Part shown: piece after piece, positions 34,163 through 47,512 of the stretch
Layout of the letters: each line of letters opens with the position of its first letter
Numbering within the stretch: position 1 is the first letter of the stretch
DNA from: Pieris napi
Lineage: Eukaryota > Arthropoda > Insecta > Lepidoptera > Pieridae
Direction: 5' to 3'
DNA length: 64,000 nucleotides
NCBI RefSeq assembly: GCF_905475465.1
Contig: NC_062238.1
Span: 10,819,368 to 10,883,367, forward strand
Notes under the pieces: generated by a model
The model's database searches: none
The model's input: only the letters and a program-made list of their open reading frames with translations
What the model was told of the DNA's origin: nothing
Translations under genes and position numbers: made by a program

Positions 34163-36119
34163 AGCATAGCATAATATGTACCCGTCGAGATAGAACCCAT
34201 GATAAATATATAAGTTCTGAAATAAGTTAGGATTATGAGTAATAAGAAAAAAAACATATACCAAATTTTAACTGTACCTATATTGTTAATATTTGTATTA
34301 TTATTACATGGGTTAGAAAGAGTGGCTTTTTTACTTCGTTTTGACTGAACTATATGATAATCTTGGAGGGTAAAAAGTGGGTGTTGCTGCATGTAACAGC
34401 AAATAATACAATAATTCTCGATTCAGTTATTTATTTTCATTTTTCCAAAATATACACAATGAAAATGACTGCTGGTTTAAACCAAACTCGCGACTTAACA
34501 TCGAACTTCATAGCAGAATATACGAAGACCATAACAGATAATTTGTATATAATGTATGGGCGTGTCTTTTATATGCTGCGAGCAGCTGCGCACGCGACTA
34601 CTCTACGTAAGATGCAGTAAAATTAGTAAAATCCCTGTCGCTAAGTAAAATATATTTACAAAATAAAACTTTGAAGGAACGCTTTGAAAACATTCAACAA
34701 ACTTGAGATCGTCTTAACGTAAAGATGGTAAAAGAATTTTTATAGTTAATCAAATTACACAATACCGTAATATTTACATATTTCTAGTTTTTTAAAAGGA
34801 AATTGTGCCAAATCACGTTTCACATCTTTCGCAAATAAATAACAATTGAATTTAGCCTAAAATACTTTTCTTCGATAAACAAAACAATAAAAAAATAATT
34901 GCATTCAACAAAGCTACAATAACAAATTTAATATAAATTAATATTAAAAGAAATGTACATTTTATACAAAGTTAAAAACGTGACGCATCACTTCAATTCA
35001 TCACTAGACGCTATTGCAGATAATTCATAATTAAGAGAATAAAATATTGCGTCCATTATTTACATACGTATTATGTACATTGACCTAAAATTATTCGGCG
35101 AACCGCCATTGAACTAAAACCTCACGCTGAACGAAACACTAAAAGGTAACTTCAACTCAAATAAAAAATATTCTCGTTCCTTACGGATATTCTTTACCAC
35201 AAACTATTATAAGATAATTGTGCAATACAATCGTAATATCGCTATATCTATCGCGAAGGCAAGTAGGTGATGTACGCTGTCTTAATTCCTAGAATATTTA
35301 TAGTGGTGTTACATTTGTGGTCATATTTTGAATACCTCTTGGTACAATTTACTTAACTAAGCCGTTGGCCGCTTAATATTAGCACTAAACATAAGCTTGC
35401 ACTGTCCGCTCGACTCCGTGAAAATAGGTTTTCACCTAAAGAGGGATTCGACGGAATGTGCATTATTAACTTAACTTCTCAATAGTTGCCTTCCAAACGT
35501 TCACTCCGATCGACTTTACCGGACCACTCGCCGTGGTCAATCGTTCTTTGGCATTATTTAGTGAGCTCAATTTCATTAATCTATTTGATAATATTGCACT
35601 ATGTGATAAAATTTCATGTCAATTCAAAAATATTAATCTAAAATTTCGATTATAATTAGAAAGTGTCGGTGTATGGAGTATGAGTATTATATTCAATATA
35701 AATATATTCGCGATCTATACTATTCAGTCAATTGAAAAAAATCAAAATATTAGCCTCTCTCTGAACATTCGACTTATTCGGTCTGCCACTCGCGCAAAGC
35801 GGTTCGTTCAGCACACATTCAGCACAATACAATGGGCACCTATTGATTCACTATTAAACAAGCACCTGTCACATTCCGCGATAGCACTGGAAAAGGCGAT
35901 CACAGCCTTCGATTCCCCGTTTCCTAATAAAAGCACGATGTCGTTTCAAACATGACAAGTCGTCTAAAATTATTAAGCAATTGGGCGTTTGTACGACGTG
36001 TTTGTGAAAAACGGCATCGGTCGACAATATGAAATAAAGTCACCAAAATCTGTAGCCACTCGTCTGTATGAAACAATCAGACGTTACATGAAGCTGAGAG
36101 AATATTCGGAGAGCGACCG

Positions 36120-39100
36120 TCAGACGTGCGACTCGAGAGGCGGTCGAGGTGGCGGCACCAGGGAGACCGGCCAAACACCGCCCGTCAAGTCCGGCGAAGA
36201 CGTACGGGTGTGTCGCGCAGACCAGCCATCTTTATCGAAATCCTTGGTGCCGCCCACCGTGTGCCTGCGTTTTATGCCTCTCTCGGGCATCCCGTTCTTT
36301 CGCTTCAACTTTGTCGACCGCCAAGCGCCGGCTTCCCTCCGCCGGACGATGTTCCACTCGCCCTTCTCTATTTTACTCAAACGCTCCCCTTTGTTCAACG
36401 ACTCGGAGCGTTGCAATCGCTCCACTCGGCAATTGAGGCTCTCAGATCTGAGGACGCGAGTTTCGCTTCTGTCTTCTCTGTTGAGAGATTCCGACCGCTT
36501 AAGTTTGGCACAGTCGTCTTCCTTTTCATTTTCCGCGTTGGCCTCTTCGAGCGCTGCGCTGTTCCGTTTGACGCACTCCGGGTTGGAGAGCCGTAGCTTG
36601 TAAGTGGGATACGGTCGTTTGTCGTTGTCGGGAAGAGTGCCTCCTCCGCTGGAGTTCTGGGATCTCGTGTCGACGTCCTTCTCGTCGTTGCGTTCCTCGT
36701 GACTAGTTTTCTTGGGAATGATACAGTTTTCTTTCTCCGAGTCGTCGCCGTCGTCTCTCGCGAGGCGAGCCCGGGGCCAACGCGCGTCGGGTTCGTCGGC
36801 GCTGGAGGAAGAGGAATGACGGTGGTCTCTCGCGAGCCAAGCCGCCTTTAACTCGTGAGCGCGGATCGCCGGAGACACCCGTTCCTCGCGTTCGCTCTGC
36901 AGACTCGTCTCGGAGGGCGTGCTCTCGGTGGACTTCGCTTCCTCGTTGTCGTCTTGACATTCGTCCGCGTAAGGAATGCTGCCGTCGTCGAGCGGCGACG
37001 AGTTGTTGAGCGTCCGCAGTTTCTGATCGAAGGTACTGGTGAGAGAAGACACTAGATCTCCTGTTCCTAGAACAAACGTTAAAAATAAGCGTGGGAAAAG
37101 GTTAAAGTTCACGTTAATCACGAATACAAAAGCATTAATTCCTCGAACAGAGTACGAATGAGGGATGAATGAGGGATGAATGAAGAGTTATGTACATGAT
37201 GATGACTCCGGATGCACGAGCGTCGCAAGCCGTGCTGTCAGCAGCTGCTGTTAAGCGTTAGTTAGTTATTTGTGGTCTCGGGTCAACGCTATTGTTCACA
37301 CTCACTCGAGAACTATTTGAACGCTGAGACAGAGAGGTAATTACCGCAACGAAAATAGACATTACATTAGTGCGATGAAATGTTTTCAACAGTAAAACAA
37401 CATTGTTTGCATATCGATTGTTGTTTCGGTGCCAAGCATTTTTAAAATTGGTTACAATAACTTCTCAAATAGTGTTAAATTAATTATTTTATTGAACCGT
37501 ATGAGTGAGTATAAACAACAGGTCAGCATTGACATCGTCCGCGTACACGCACACACTTGCAAACGCACGCTCACATTCCTATACCTTTGAATGTGGACAA
37601 AAGAAAGGGATTGCTGTGTCTACTCTCTGACGTCAGAACTGGACACCTAATGGGCAAATAGTAGACCTTACATTATAATAATTAAAAAGAAATGCATATA
37701 TCTAAAACACATTTTATTGGATTTATCTTGTAGCTGCGCCATTATTGCCCGCCCATGCGCCTTTATTCGTATTAAATATATTTGTAACTATTATTATATA
37801 GGCAAAACTTACCGTCAATAGAGAAGTTGTTCAGTGTGTGCCGTGAAATCTCCTGCCGACCTCGACTTACATTGGTAATAGTTTCCATCTCGATTCTGTA
37901 AAGGAAAATTAATATATCGCAACAAGAAGATATGTATTCGTATAATAATCACATAAAAATCTTTCTGGTATTGATTATTAGTTAGATTTAGCAAAGAAAA
38001 GAACCCCACACCAGGATACCCTGTATCGTGGGCAGCTATTCTCTTCCATTTGACATATTAATGATTTTAGCTACTGGATTTAATAAATTCTACAAACCAC
38101 TTACAATTTTATAATTAAATTACTGTTGTACAAGAGGAATACTTTCGGTTTAAGCATAGGACAGGTTGAGTAGATGTTGTTAAGGACTGTTAGTGAATGT
38201 ATGACATAAATAGTAATTTAAATCGATAGTGAAAATTGTTTTTAAGAAAGTGGTTAAAGACGAGAGGGCCTCTAAAGAGAAAAAGCGTTGGGCGAAGAAA
38301 GTGCGTTTGGGTAGCTTTAGGTTTGCGTTGTGTATATATGGTCGATGTTTGTTTAAAAAATTAGCATATTGTCATTCATTATTGATGTTGGATAGCGAAG
38401 TTTTCAAATAGGATATCTTAAGGCGCGTTGGGCACGCTCAATGTAGGGAAAGGTGACACGCAATTTAGTCTAAATGAATCGCCTTGATCTAATTCCACAC
38501 TTAGTGTTCATTAATTGGAATCCGCACGTAAACGTCAATTAAAGGAAATTGCTACAATTACTATTGTACAAATTAAACAGGACATCTTGTAACCGTTTAA
38601 AGACAAGTGTATTTAGTAAAAGGTATATTATATGTATATGTATGTATTAGTGGCAACATAGTTGTGTGGAAACTTGTAAATGTATTTTCGTAACAAAGAA
38701 TCGTAAAACGACTTCTGGTAATTTAAGCTAACCAATTTAATTGCCAAGAGTTGTTGGACGTTTCAAGAATATTTCTATTTGATAAAGGTATGTTATACAC
38801 CCTTAAATAAAAAAAAATAATCTTCCAACAACAGAAATGTTTTTTTTTTATTTCTAAAGAAATATTTCAAGAAAAGAAAAGTTTCAATTCTCAATTCAGT
38901 AATACTGACTTGTTATTAGCGTCACTCGTGTAGTGTGTGAGGCCGTCGTAGCGCGCGAGGGGCGTGGTGAGGTGCGCGGGGGGCGAGCGAGGCGGGGAGG
39001 GGGAGCGCTTCTCGCTCTCCCATTTCTTCTCGCTCTTGCGCGGCTTGCGCTGGATCTTGCGGTTCGCCGCTGATATTATCGACGAGACTATGTCCCTGGT

Positions 39101-42100
39101 GGACACGTCTTTGCCTAGAAGATTACAGAATTTCATATTTTATTTACAAATAAAAAATGATAAAAAGTAAAAAAAAATTTTAGAATTATTTAAATTTAGA
39201 ATTTAAAGAAATCTTAGTAATTAGAATAATTGCAAGTACCTTCAATCTTCTTGACGTTGTGTATGAGCAGGTCCCTGGAAGGCGCAGGCGCAGGTGAGAG
39301 GGGGTCGGTGGAGGGGGGAGGCTCCGTGGGGGGACTGCCCTCTTCCTCCTCGAAGTACCACGTGTACTGAGGGGAAATATAATATATCATCCATGTGTTA
39401 TATAAGGAAACTTTAAACATATTATTCTGAAAGCAATAAATTGTATTTTGCAAAAAAAAACTGTTTATACTTTAAAATAGAGTTATTATGACTTAAAAAG
39501 GCAGTTTTGTGTTAAACAAATTATTGTTATAAGTTTTTTCTGAAACTAAGAGTGGATAGAAAGTGTTCCTGTTCCACACACTAAATTAGCCTAAATCTTT
39601 ATGAAAATACTAAATTCCAAATTAAATAAACCACTCACATGCGTAAGAAAAGACTCGATAATCCGGCACTGACTGGACATGTCATTCACCATTGCCAGCA
39701 TATCATCACTGGCTGCTCGCACGAGCGTCGGGCCAAATACAATAGCGAGGTTACGCGCCTCCATTTTGTTGTGATGCGCCTGCGACGCCACTCGTCTCAA
39801 ATGTTGAATAAGGTACTTTAGTGTTTCGTAATGAGCCTCTGGTAGCGCTTGTACGAGGCGTCTTAGCTCGCGAGCGCGCTCGGGGGATCTATCCGCAGCT
39901 GTAAGATAAGATTTTGTTAATACACGGCTTTTATTTGTGTGATTTATATATATGTCACCGTAAAATTGTTACATTGAATTGAATAATAATACGTTAAATT
40001 GTAAGCAGTACGCTGAGGTTCACAATCTTTCGACAGTTTATAATCTCGCGAGATAGATTACAATCTAACGGTGTTTACAATTTTACGTTAACATATACAT
40101 AAATATTTTTGTTCCAAGGATCTCCTATAGAGTATAGGCCTTCTCCAACTGGCTCTATCTCTCTCTATCGTGAGCATTTATCTCCCAATCTTTCCCATCA
40201 ACTTCTTTAAGATGAGCTGAGGTGATGCTCACCGAGCAAGAGTGGTCCCTTTTCCTGGTGGTTTTCCACCTTGTTACTCTGTTTGTTCATCTGTCATGCG
40301 AGCGGTGCCACGCCCATTAGCCCAAAGCACGATTTATACAGCATTAATTTCAACTTTCATATATAAAGTGCACCGTAATACATATAGACCAGTGCCGATA
40401 ATTTTTGAAACCAAAAAAAATTACAGTAGGATGAAACCCATTAGGAAGGCAGGGGAATATGATCAAAATGAAAGGAAAAATAAATTACGGTCGATCTGAG
40501 GTCGGGAAGGGGTAGGGGGGGGGAGTTATAAGGGTAAAAAACGGTTTACCTCGATTTCCGGCAAAACTAAAAGACCTATTGAAGAAATTTAAATCGCAAA
40601 GTTGTAGGTAATAAAAAGATCTAAAACTTTTGTATTTACACATTTTTCACATAACCTCAAAATTGGTGTGAAAAATTCAAAAAACCAAGTTTTTGGTTTT
40701 TTATTTTTATCTTTTACAAAACTTTTATTTTTTTAAACGAAATTTGGTGAAAACTTACCTTATTATGTCTCAAATATACTGTAATTTATTTGATTAAAAA
40801 TATTTATTTGTTCGCCTTATTTTGAATTAATATCGAAAAAACACCCTAATTTTCAATCGAAAATTCTGACGTCAAAATTTCAGCTTTTTTCAAAGGGTTG
40901 GTGTGCTTTCAGTTCGTTGAAATCTCTACTTTCCTATGGTAAAAAAATATATATATATTACCATAGAAAATCTTCTCAGAAAATGCAAAACATCGTATTC
41001 AGTAACGCCTAGACCCGTCATACCCTTCCCTACTTCTCTATGAATCTTCTTTAAATTATAATCAAATGCCTATTTATTACTATTTTAAGATAACTTATAT
41101 ATACCTGAGTGACCTAAAAAAAAAAGTTTAACCTTTAGATGGGCTAAAATTTTCGTATTTCATAGAGAAGTAAGGAAGGGGATGATAGGTCTGGGCGTTA
41201 CTGCAAATACTGGTGTAATGGAACAAATAATTTTGTAAAAAACCTACCTATAAACGCAGGATACATCTCAGCGGTAAGTAATGGGTCAGGTAGTCTTCGA
41301 AGGTATGCCTTCAAGAGACTTGAAGCGACGTGCACATCTGCCCATCGAGGGTCTCCTTCTGGTGGAGGTTCCCCCCTGTCCAAAGCAGCTGCAAGGGCTG
41401 CGACACCTGCTGCATTACCAGGCACTCTGTATACGCCTACTGTTCGAAGACCATAAGCCTGCAATTGTTAAATACATGGTGAATTACTTATGCCCGTAAT
41501 GCAAGCACTGCCTAACTCTTAGCTGCTAACTACTATTACGTGTGGTAAACAGTATATTGTTAAAAAAGGGCGTATGTACAAAGTACACATGTCAGAAGTG
41601 AAACTTCTTTGGCAAACTAATTTTTAAGTCTTGTTCATATTTATACAAATCTAAAACTTTAGATTTTGAGACTTAGAGGGAAGGAAAAAGGAAGATATGT
41701 AAGGAATTTAATTGTCAATAAAATATTAAGTGTCGAAAATTAATACAAATTATAAATTTAAAAAAATATCTGTCAATGTCATTTGAGATTTCAATAAATT
41801 TTGCATAAAATATTAATATTTCATAAATTCACTTTACGATATTTTAATTAAAAAAAATAGAATTTCTATAAGGTAATTCGCCCTTCTCACTCTGTCTCAA
41901 TCGCTCTCTCCCTTCTCTTCGAAAAAAACGCTGCACATCTTCGTGACGCTAATTTTATTATTATTGCGTTTCATCCGTAAAAAATTTACCCTCAAGCGCC
42001 CTTTCACAGCAAGAAGTTTCACTTCAAAAATAACAATATAAATTCACGAACACTTAGGTAGATATCAGCAAATAAAAAAATATTCTCTTCAACTGCTTAC

Positions 42101-43200
42101 CTCAACAGCTTCAGCAGGTAGTGTAACAGCGCGGGGTACCGTTGGATGACTGGGGTCTGAGGGGCACCGTTCGAGGGGGGCACCGAGCCAACCTGTGACA
42201 GCAGGGGGAGCTGGGGGCCCAGCGGTTCCGGGATGCATTCGCCGGAGTTGTTTAGCCATGCGACCCTTCCACGTTTTGTTTTTGGGAGACGAGGGTAGTG
42301 TGGGCGTTGGTGGGCCTACCATTGATACTGAAAACAGGTTATATATTTACACTACGGCTTTCTTGGTTCTGTTGGTACAGAAACTCTGCGAGTAAGTGAC
42401 AGATTTTTTACTTTACAGATTTATTTATTACCTGTAGGTGATCTATTCCTTCCGATCTTCTTGTTCCTCTGTGGCGGGAGGGGAGATGAGCTGTCTGCGG
42501 GAGGGGTAGTCGTTGGGGCGGGAAGGGGAGCGGGCTCCGCGGGAGGTGGCTCGGCCGAGTGTCTGCGTAGCGCCGCCAGCCATCTTTGCGCATCTGCAGC
42601 ACCTTCAGCCTGAAATAAAAAATAAAGTTATTGAAAACTGCTAAATTTGAATACCTTATGTACATCTATATTACATACACCTTTAATTCAAAAAGCAAGA
42701 ATTTAGTTATGTCTTTTTTTATAGAACAGGGGGCAAACGGTCAGGTGTCTCATCTAATCTTAAGTGATACCGACCTCTCAATCCCAATCGCGAGTGCGTT
42801 GCCGGCCTTTTAAGAATTGATACGCACTTAAGACCCTTCTAAAACCAAGCGTAATTACGGCGTAGGATTGAGATTAAATGACTTAGTATTTACTAACAGG
42901 ATATAATAAAAACAATATCTTTTAATTACTTTAATTTATCACTAACTGAATGTACGCTATATTCAATTGAAATTGAATTATCGATCGCAACAGTATTGGT
43001 GTAAAAAATTAATCATACATTGTATTTATTAATGAGATACTAACTTGAAGCAATAATTCTGCACCAGCCGCTGTTGTGACCCGAACCACGTGTTTTCGCT
43101 TTGTATAGTCGTCTGCGAGTGCGGCTAGCGAATAGCGGACATCGAGAGCGTCGCGGGAGCTTTCTGCGTTTGCACCTGCGCCGCTCACTGCACCGGGGCT
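36120..43200 (-). CDS. RhoGAP19D: Rho GTPase-activating protein, ARHGAP21/23 group (C-terminal part)
   Basis: GAP that switches off a Rho-family GTPase; fly RhoGAP19D acts on Cdc42 at lateral epithelial membranes (family knowledge). Nine minus-strand exons: 43045-43200, 42432-42609, 42101-42327, 41248-41458, 39639-39898, 39240-39366, 38910-39114, 37813-37895, 36120-37066; phases agree, 797 residues in window. The first two give the C-terminal half of a PH domain (DDYTKRKHVVRVTTAAGAEL, ADAQRWLAALRR). The third has the linker signature KNKTWKGRMAKQLRRM. The RhoGAP domain spans exons 4 and 5: arginine finger in GVYRVPGN (Arg 198 of this part), SSLLKAYLRRLPDPLL, KMEARNLAIVFGPTLV. The long last exon is disordered with three RSESLN repeats and the group-specific GIKRRHTVGG. 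The PDZ and first PH exons, expected 5' of 43200, were not found, so the start is missing. Confidence 0.92.
39945..40098. mobile_element. Deletion copy of the hairpin MITE at 33656
   Basis: Begins ATATATATGTCACCGTAAAA and then jumps to the right arm (AATAATAATACGTTAAATTG, GAGGTTCACAATCTTTCGAC) and ends ACGTTAACATATAC. It lies in an RhoGAP intron with its near edge about 46 bp upstream of the exon starting at 39898 (minus strand). Confidence 0.75.
40490..41203. mobile_element. Unclassified repeat with terminal hairpin
   Basis: The right part, 41000-41203, has 43-bp inverted arms: CAGTAACGCCTAGACCCGTC at 41000 and its diverged complement ending at 41203 (..GGTCTGGGCGTTACTG). A second small hairpin, CTATGGTAA..TTACCATAG, is at 40935-40971. 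The part before it (G-rich run at 40511-40524, then AT-rich) may belong to the same or another repeat. RhoGAP intron. Confidence 0.45.
41562..42028. mobile_element. MITE-like repeat ending in GAAGTGAAACTTC palindromes
   Basis: Starts AAAAAAGGGCGTATGTACAAAGTACAC..AGAAGTGAAACTTCTTTGGC and ends CAAGCGCCCTTTCACAGCAAGAAGTTTCACTTC. Same end-type as 868-1275. RhoGAP intron 41459-42100; its right edge is about 70 bp from the exon ending at 42101. Confidence 0.5.
42711..42838 (-). repeat. LINE-tail-like dispersed repeat
   Basis: Minus-strand copy of the family at 18605: TTAAAAGGCCGGCAACGCAC and GGTATCACTTAAGATTAGAT, then GCCCCCTGTTCTATAAAAAA on the minus strand. Confidence 0.55.
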
Positions 43201-43395
43201 CTAAAACGAAGGAAAAGAGATGTTAACGACAAATTCTTTAATTATATATTATTTACAATGTTAAAGCAATAATGGAAGGAAAACAAGACTTGATTATTGC
43301 AGTTAATATTTAAAAATTCAAATAATTAAATTTAAAAAGAAATTACGAAAATATTTTACATTTCTTGCGTGTTACACTACGTAAAATATTAATAA

Positions 43396-43562
43396 ATCAA
43401 TGGCGCTACAATATTTTTACGTCTGGGCCTCAGATTTATGTATCTGTTTCATGTTTTATCAATCTAATAGGCAAGTAGATGATCAGCCTCCTGTGCCTGA
43501 CACACGCCGTCAATGTTCTCCTTCACCGTTCGAGCGAATCTTAACAGCGCACATATAAAGTC
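43396..43562 (-). repeat. tRNA-derived SINE, truncated copy
   Basis: Contains the tail (ATGGCGCTACAAT), the body (GGCCTCAGATTTATGTATCT, CCTGTGCCTGACACACGCCG) and GTTCTCCTTCACCGTTCGAG of the 49017-49303 family; the tRNA-like head is absent. It is internal to the intron upstream of the first RhoGAP exon seen. Confidence 0.6.
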
Positions 43563-46380
43563 TAATCTAAACTATGCTACTGTTGAAATGTTATATTATT
43601 TATATTCTCTATTAAATCTTCAATGAATCATGTAGACAGGCGCGTTTGATGTGCCTTTACTGAAACGTTTTAGGTAAACAAGTCAGGAATGCAATTACAA
43701 AATAGCTAGTACATTTTTCGTACTACTTTTCACTGACTCAATATTCATCTAAAATTCTTTAACAAAGGCGCCCATTATAACTTTTGTGGGTTGCAACTTT
43801 CGAAAATGAACTGTGTCGAATTTTAACTTTGTTATATTAGTACGTGTGTTTGAACAACAGTATGAAGTTTGAATATATATATTTTTTAATGGAAGACCCT
43901 TTCTGGTGCACCAGTAGGTATTCTGTAATAGACAATATATATTTCGAGTGCTTTGCACAACAAAGTAGTTTATTTTAAATATAATAAAACTCATAGATAA
44001 ACTTATAAAATAGCATATTAACTGATGTGAAACTGATCTAAAATTATCGTAATTCATGTGCACTTTTTCTTTTTCATGTGTCCTTTTTTTAATATTGTGT
44101 CTTTCATTTGTTTTAATTGCTTTGTTTATTTCCATTAGTTTTGTTTAAATAACTCTAAAATGTCTTATGTATGCACTTCTCAAAGTTACCTAATTTTTTT
44201 TTCTCACATTGTTTGCCTGGAAGATATCGCTTGAAACCGATAAGGCCGCCGGTTACCCGCCCTCACGTAATTATGTCAATTGTATTATATTTCTGTAGAC
44301 GCAACGAAGTGTCAAATAAAATCATTAAAAATTTATTCTGATATGTCTTTTAGTACAGCATTAAATTTCAGTATAGTTAGGAAATCTTTTATAATCTTAA
44401 TTATGAACAAAAATATAACCGTTAGGATAATTTTAAACGCAATTCGGCTAAATAACAAACGTCTCAGTGTGTCAGTCGGTTGTCGCCCGGCGGACGCACG
44501 CGCAATAAATTTCAATTTCAATCGAGATCATTCTGTTTAAAATCTAGACACCGGTCCTTGCCCTATAATTTTGCAAATTAGTGTACACTTCACCTTAACT
44601 AAGGAATCGCTTTGACAATTGTATGAATGTTATTTTTAAATCAGAAGGAATGTTATTGGCATTGCATTTATTTGAAAAGTTCTATTTTTATGTTGTGACA
44701 GTAAGCATAACTCAAAACTATCGAATGGATTTGCTTCAAGTGGGATGTATTTGCTGCTCTCCTAGAGTTATATTGCAGGAAAAGATAAGATGATAAGGAA
44801 TTAAAAAATATATTATAACAACGCAAATGATATTTCGTACAAATGTGCAAACAGCATCAAAAAACATCGTTATTAAGGTTAATAATAATAATCTTTTTGC
44901 AAGAATATGTTATAAAATATAATACAAGCTAACTTTACATATAATGGCGTGTAAATTTGTCTAACATAATTAAAAGGTAGAATTTTACATATTACATTAC
45001 ATTATGAGTAGTCATATCTTATATTATTTTATCACGTTATTTAAATATATTAATACGTTATCATATTATATACGAAAGAGGAATCAATAGATTTCTAAGA
45101 AAGATTTTATGAACATTTCCTGTAGTATAAGGATTATAGTTGAAGAGGTTGCAAACAATCTATCTAAAATACACGTCAGCCACACAGCAACTTGTATTTT
45201 TAAGTTTTGTTGTTGTAAGAAGAAGAAGAAGAAGTCAGAGAAACACAGAAGCTTTTGCTTATTTTTTCAGACCATTAAAAAATTCTTTTAATTATCTATA
45301 GATTCAAAAGTATGCATATATTTGTTATTGTAAGCTTTCAAACACAATTATACGTGTAATTTGTAATCGGCATATTGTCTGGAGCTTTCACCTTCTAATT
45401 ATAGTAATAAATGTCTACACATTGTCAGAAACGAGCATCAAACAAGCATGACGGTTATTTATCGTGTCGAAAGCTTAGAGAAAGAGTTGAGAAAGTTGCA
45501 TGAAATGCGATACTATTTTTCAGGATAGTATCTGTTAGCACGCCATTGCAAAACAATTGAATATTGAATTTCATAAATTGTGTCAAATTTGGAATTGACG
45601 TTTGACTAGACAAATTTAATTTCACAAGTTATCGTGTATATTATCTATGGTTTTTTTTTAAAGTAAATAGGACTTATATAATACTAATAATAAAGTTTGT
45701 CTCTTCACAATATTGCATTTTACAGGTTTACATACTACAGGTAAAAGACTTAGATCTTCTTTTTTTAGTTTAAGACAAAATAATTTTAGACATGAACGCA
45801 TAAGACCTTCTTTTAATTTTTAATAACTGACTTTATCTATCTAAAGTATATCAATATGAATAAATGCATTTTGATTTGAACTCTTAAAATATATTTATTA
45901 ACAGGGTCTATGTACTACTATTATCTATCCATATAAAATGTTTCAAGCGTTGCAACGCAATAAACTACGTCCAAACACATACCAGTACAACCACAAATCT
46001 AGCACAAAAACACGAAACAAAATCGTTAGTCGCAATCACGTGACTGTCAAAAATAAAGTCCTCAAGATGTCTGACATTAGTGTTGGCGAATATTGCGAAA
46101 TTTTAAACAATTAACTACGTAATTCACTGTTCCTAGTATTAATGTCTTCCGGGTTAGCGCGTATTTGGGTTACATACATAACGTATTGCGAACGAAAATA
46201 AGCATAAACAAGGGAACGTGAGTAACTCTTTATATACGAAATTCTGGAATCTGGTGTGTTCCCTAAAATCATTTTAATTCATAGGCAACGAAGGCAATAG
46301 ACGCCAAAGATTTTTGGTGCAACAATATTCAGCGAAATCACTTACGTCCTTATGATAGCTCGAGTGACTTAAATAATAGT
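43563..46380. other. Intron or upstream DNA, little structure
   Basis: AT-rich. Apart from repeat fragments at about 44190-44265 (complement of the 14449 family) and 44890-45000 (27684 family), and an AAG run at 45219-45234, I see nothing with coding or structural signal. Confidence 0.4.
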
Positions 46381-47512
46381 CCGGTCAATTTAGACATCCA
46401 AGGTTACAATAATTCGCACTTGGCTGAATATTGGTAGGATTGCTCTATACACTATTATAAGGGAAATGTGAAAAGTCCTCATCGATCCGGCACGTGCAAA
46501 AAAATTTACTCCGGGTCAAAGATCACAAAAATGGGTTTTTCGCGATTTTCAGCAAAATGGTAAGTTTTATCATAAAATTAGTTTATACAAAAATTGTAGA
46601 TCAGATAATTATCTATGAAAAATGTCTAAATACTTTTTTTCCCAAGAGCAACCGTTTTTGAGATATCACGATTCAAAAAGTTGAAAGAGTTGTAATCGTC
46701 ATAATATGTATATTGTATAAGTACACCACGTATATACATCACTGAAGCCGTAATACAAGCAATAATATCGTTCTATCGGTCAGTGTGACTTACACATATA
46801 AAATATGTTCTTATTGTGTATGTTGTTTAAAATATAAATTTCGGGTAAAAAAAAACCCAGTCCTTTATTTACTACGCCAGTGTAACCTTCAGCAATATCG
46901 CTCTGGAGTGAAAACACGTGTTTATTGTAACCTATTTTTTAATTCAAGAGAAAGTAGAAGTTAATGATGATTTAGATTCAGACAGATAAATTTTCTTATT
47001 TTTTGTAACTTACACCCCTTTCATCATTTTCAACCCTTGTCAATATCTACAGTTATTCAATAGTTTCAAATTAAACAGAATCAGATCAGTGGAACAGATC
47101 AGTGGAATAGGCCTACCGCGGAAACCACATTAAAAAAAAAGCGCTAAGTACACTAGCTCAAAGGTGGCGTGGAAACGTGTGCATATTATGACGATTACAA
47201 CTCTTTCAACTATTTGAATCGTTATATCTCAAAAACGGTGGCTCTTAGGAAAAAAGTATTAGATTATTAGATAATTATCTGATCTACAATTTTTGTCTAA
47301 ACTAATTTTATGATAAAACTTACCATTTTGCTGAAAATCGCGAAACACCCATTTTTGTGATCTTTGAACCGGAGTAAATTTTTTTGCACGTGCCGGATCG
47401 ATGAGGACTTTTCACATTTCCTTTATAATAGTGTATTGAGCAATCCTACCAATATTCAGCCAAGTGCGAATTATTGTAACCTTACCCCTATTTTTTAATC
47501 TAATTTGACCGG
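46381..47512. mobile_element. 1.13-kb fold-back element with about 330-bp inverted arms
   Basis: Left arm 46381 to about 46716, right arm about 47187-47512, separated by a roughly 470-bp loop. Ends: CCGGTCAATTTAGA and the complement of TCTAATTTGACCGG. Both arms carry GGTTACAATAATTCGCACTT, CATCGATCCGGCACGTGCAA, TTTTCAGCAAAATGGTAAGT and AGTTGTAATCGTCATAATATG (one base more on each side) in opposite orientation, with few mismatches. No coding frame is present. Confidence 0.85.

Larger units (their letters stand above)
31720..36119. other. Intergenic DNA and probable 3' UTR of the RhoGAP gene
   Basis: No coding exon recognised. The part next to the RhoGAP stop at 36120 (about 34.4-36.1 kb) is probably its 3' UTR on the minus strand; a candidate minus-strand AATAAA is at 34430-34435. 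The stretch also holds the hairpin MITE at 33656-33984 and an ATT microsatellite at 34141-34162. The remaining sequence is AT-rich without visible structure. Confidence 0.5.

Noticed and set aside
36126..36603. Long plus-strand open frames, up to 204 codons
   Set aside because: They are the antisense shadow of the last RhoGAP exon, whose minus-strand product matches the ARHGAP21/23 group; GC-rich coding sequence opens all frames.
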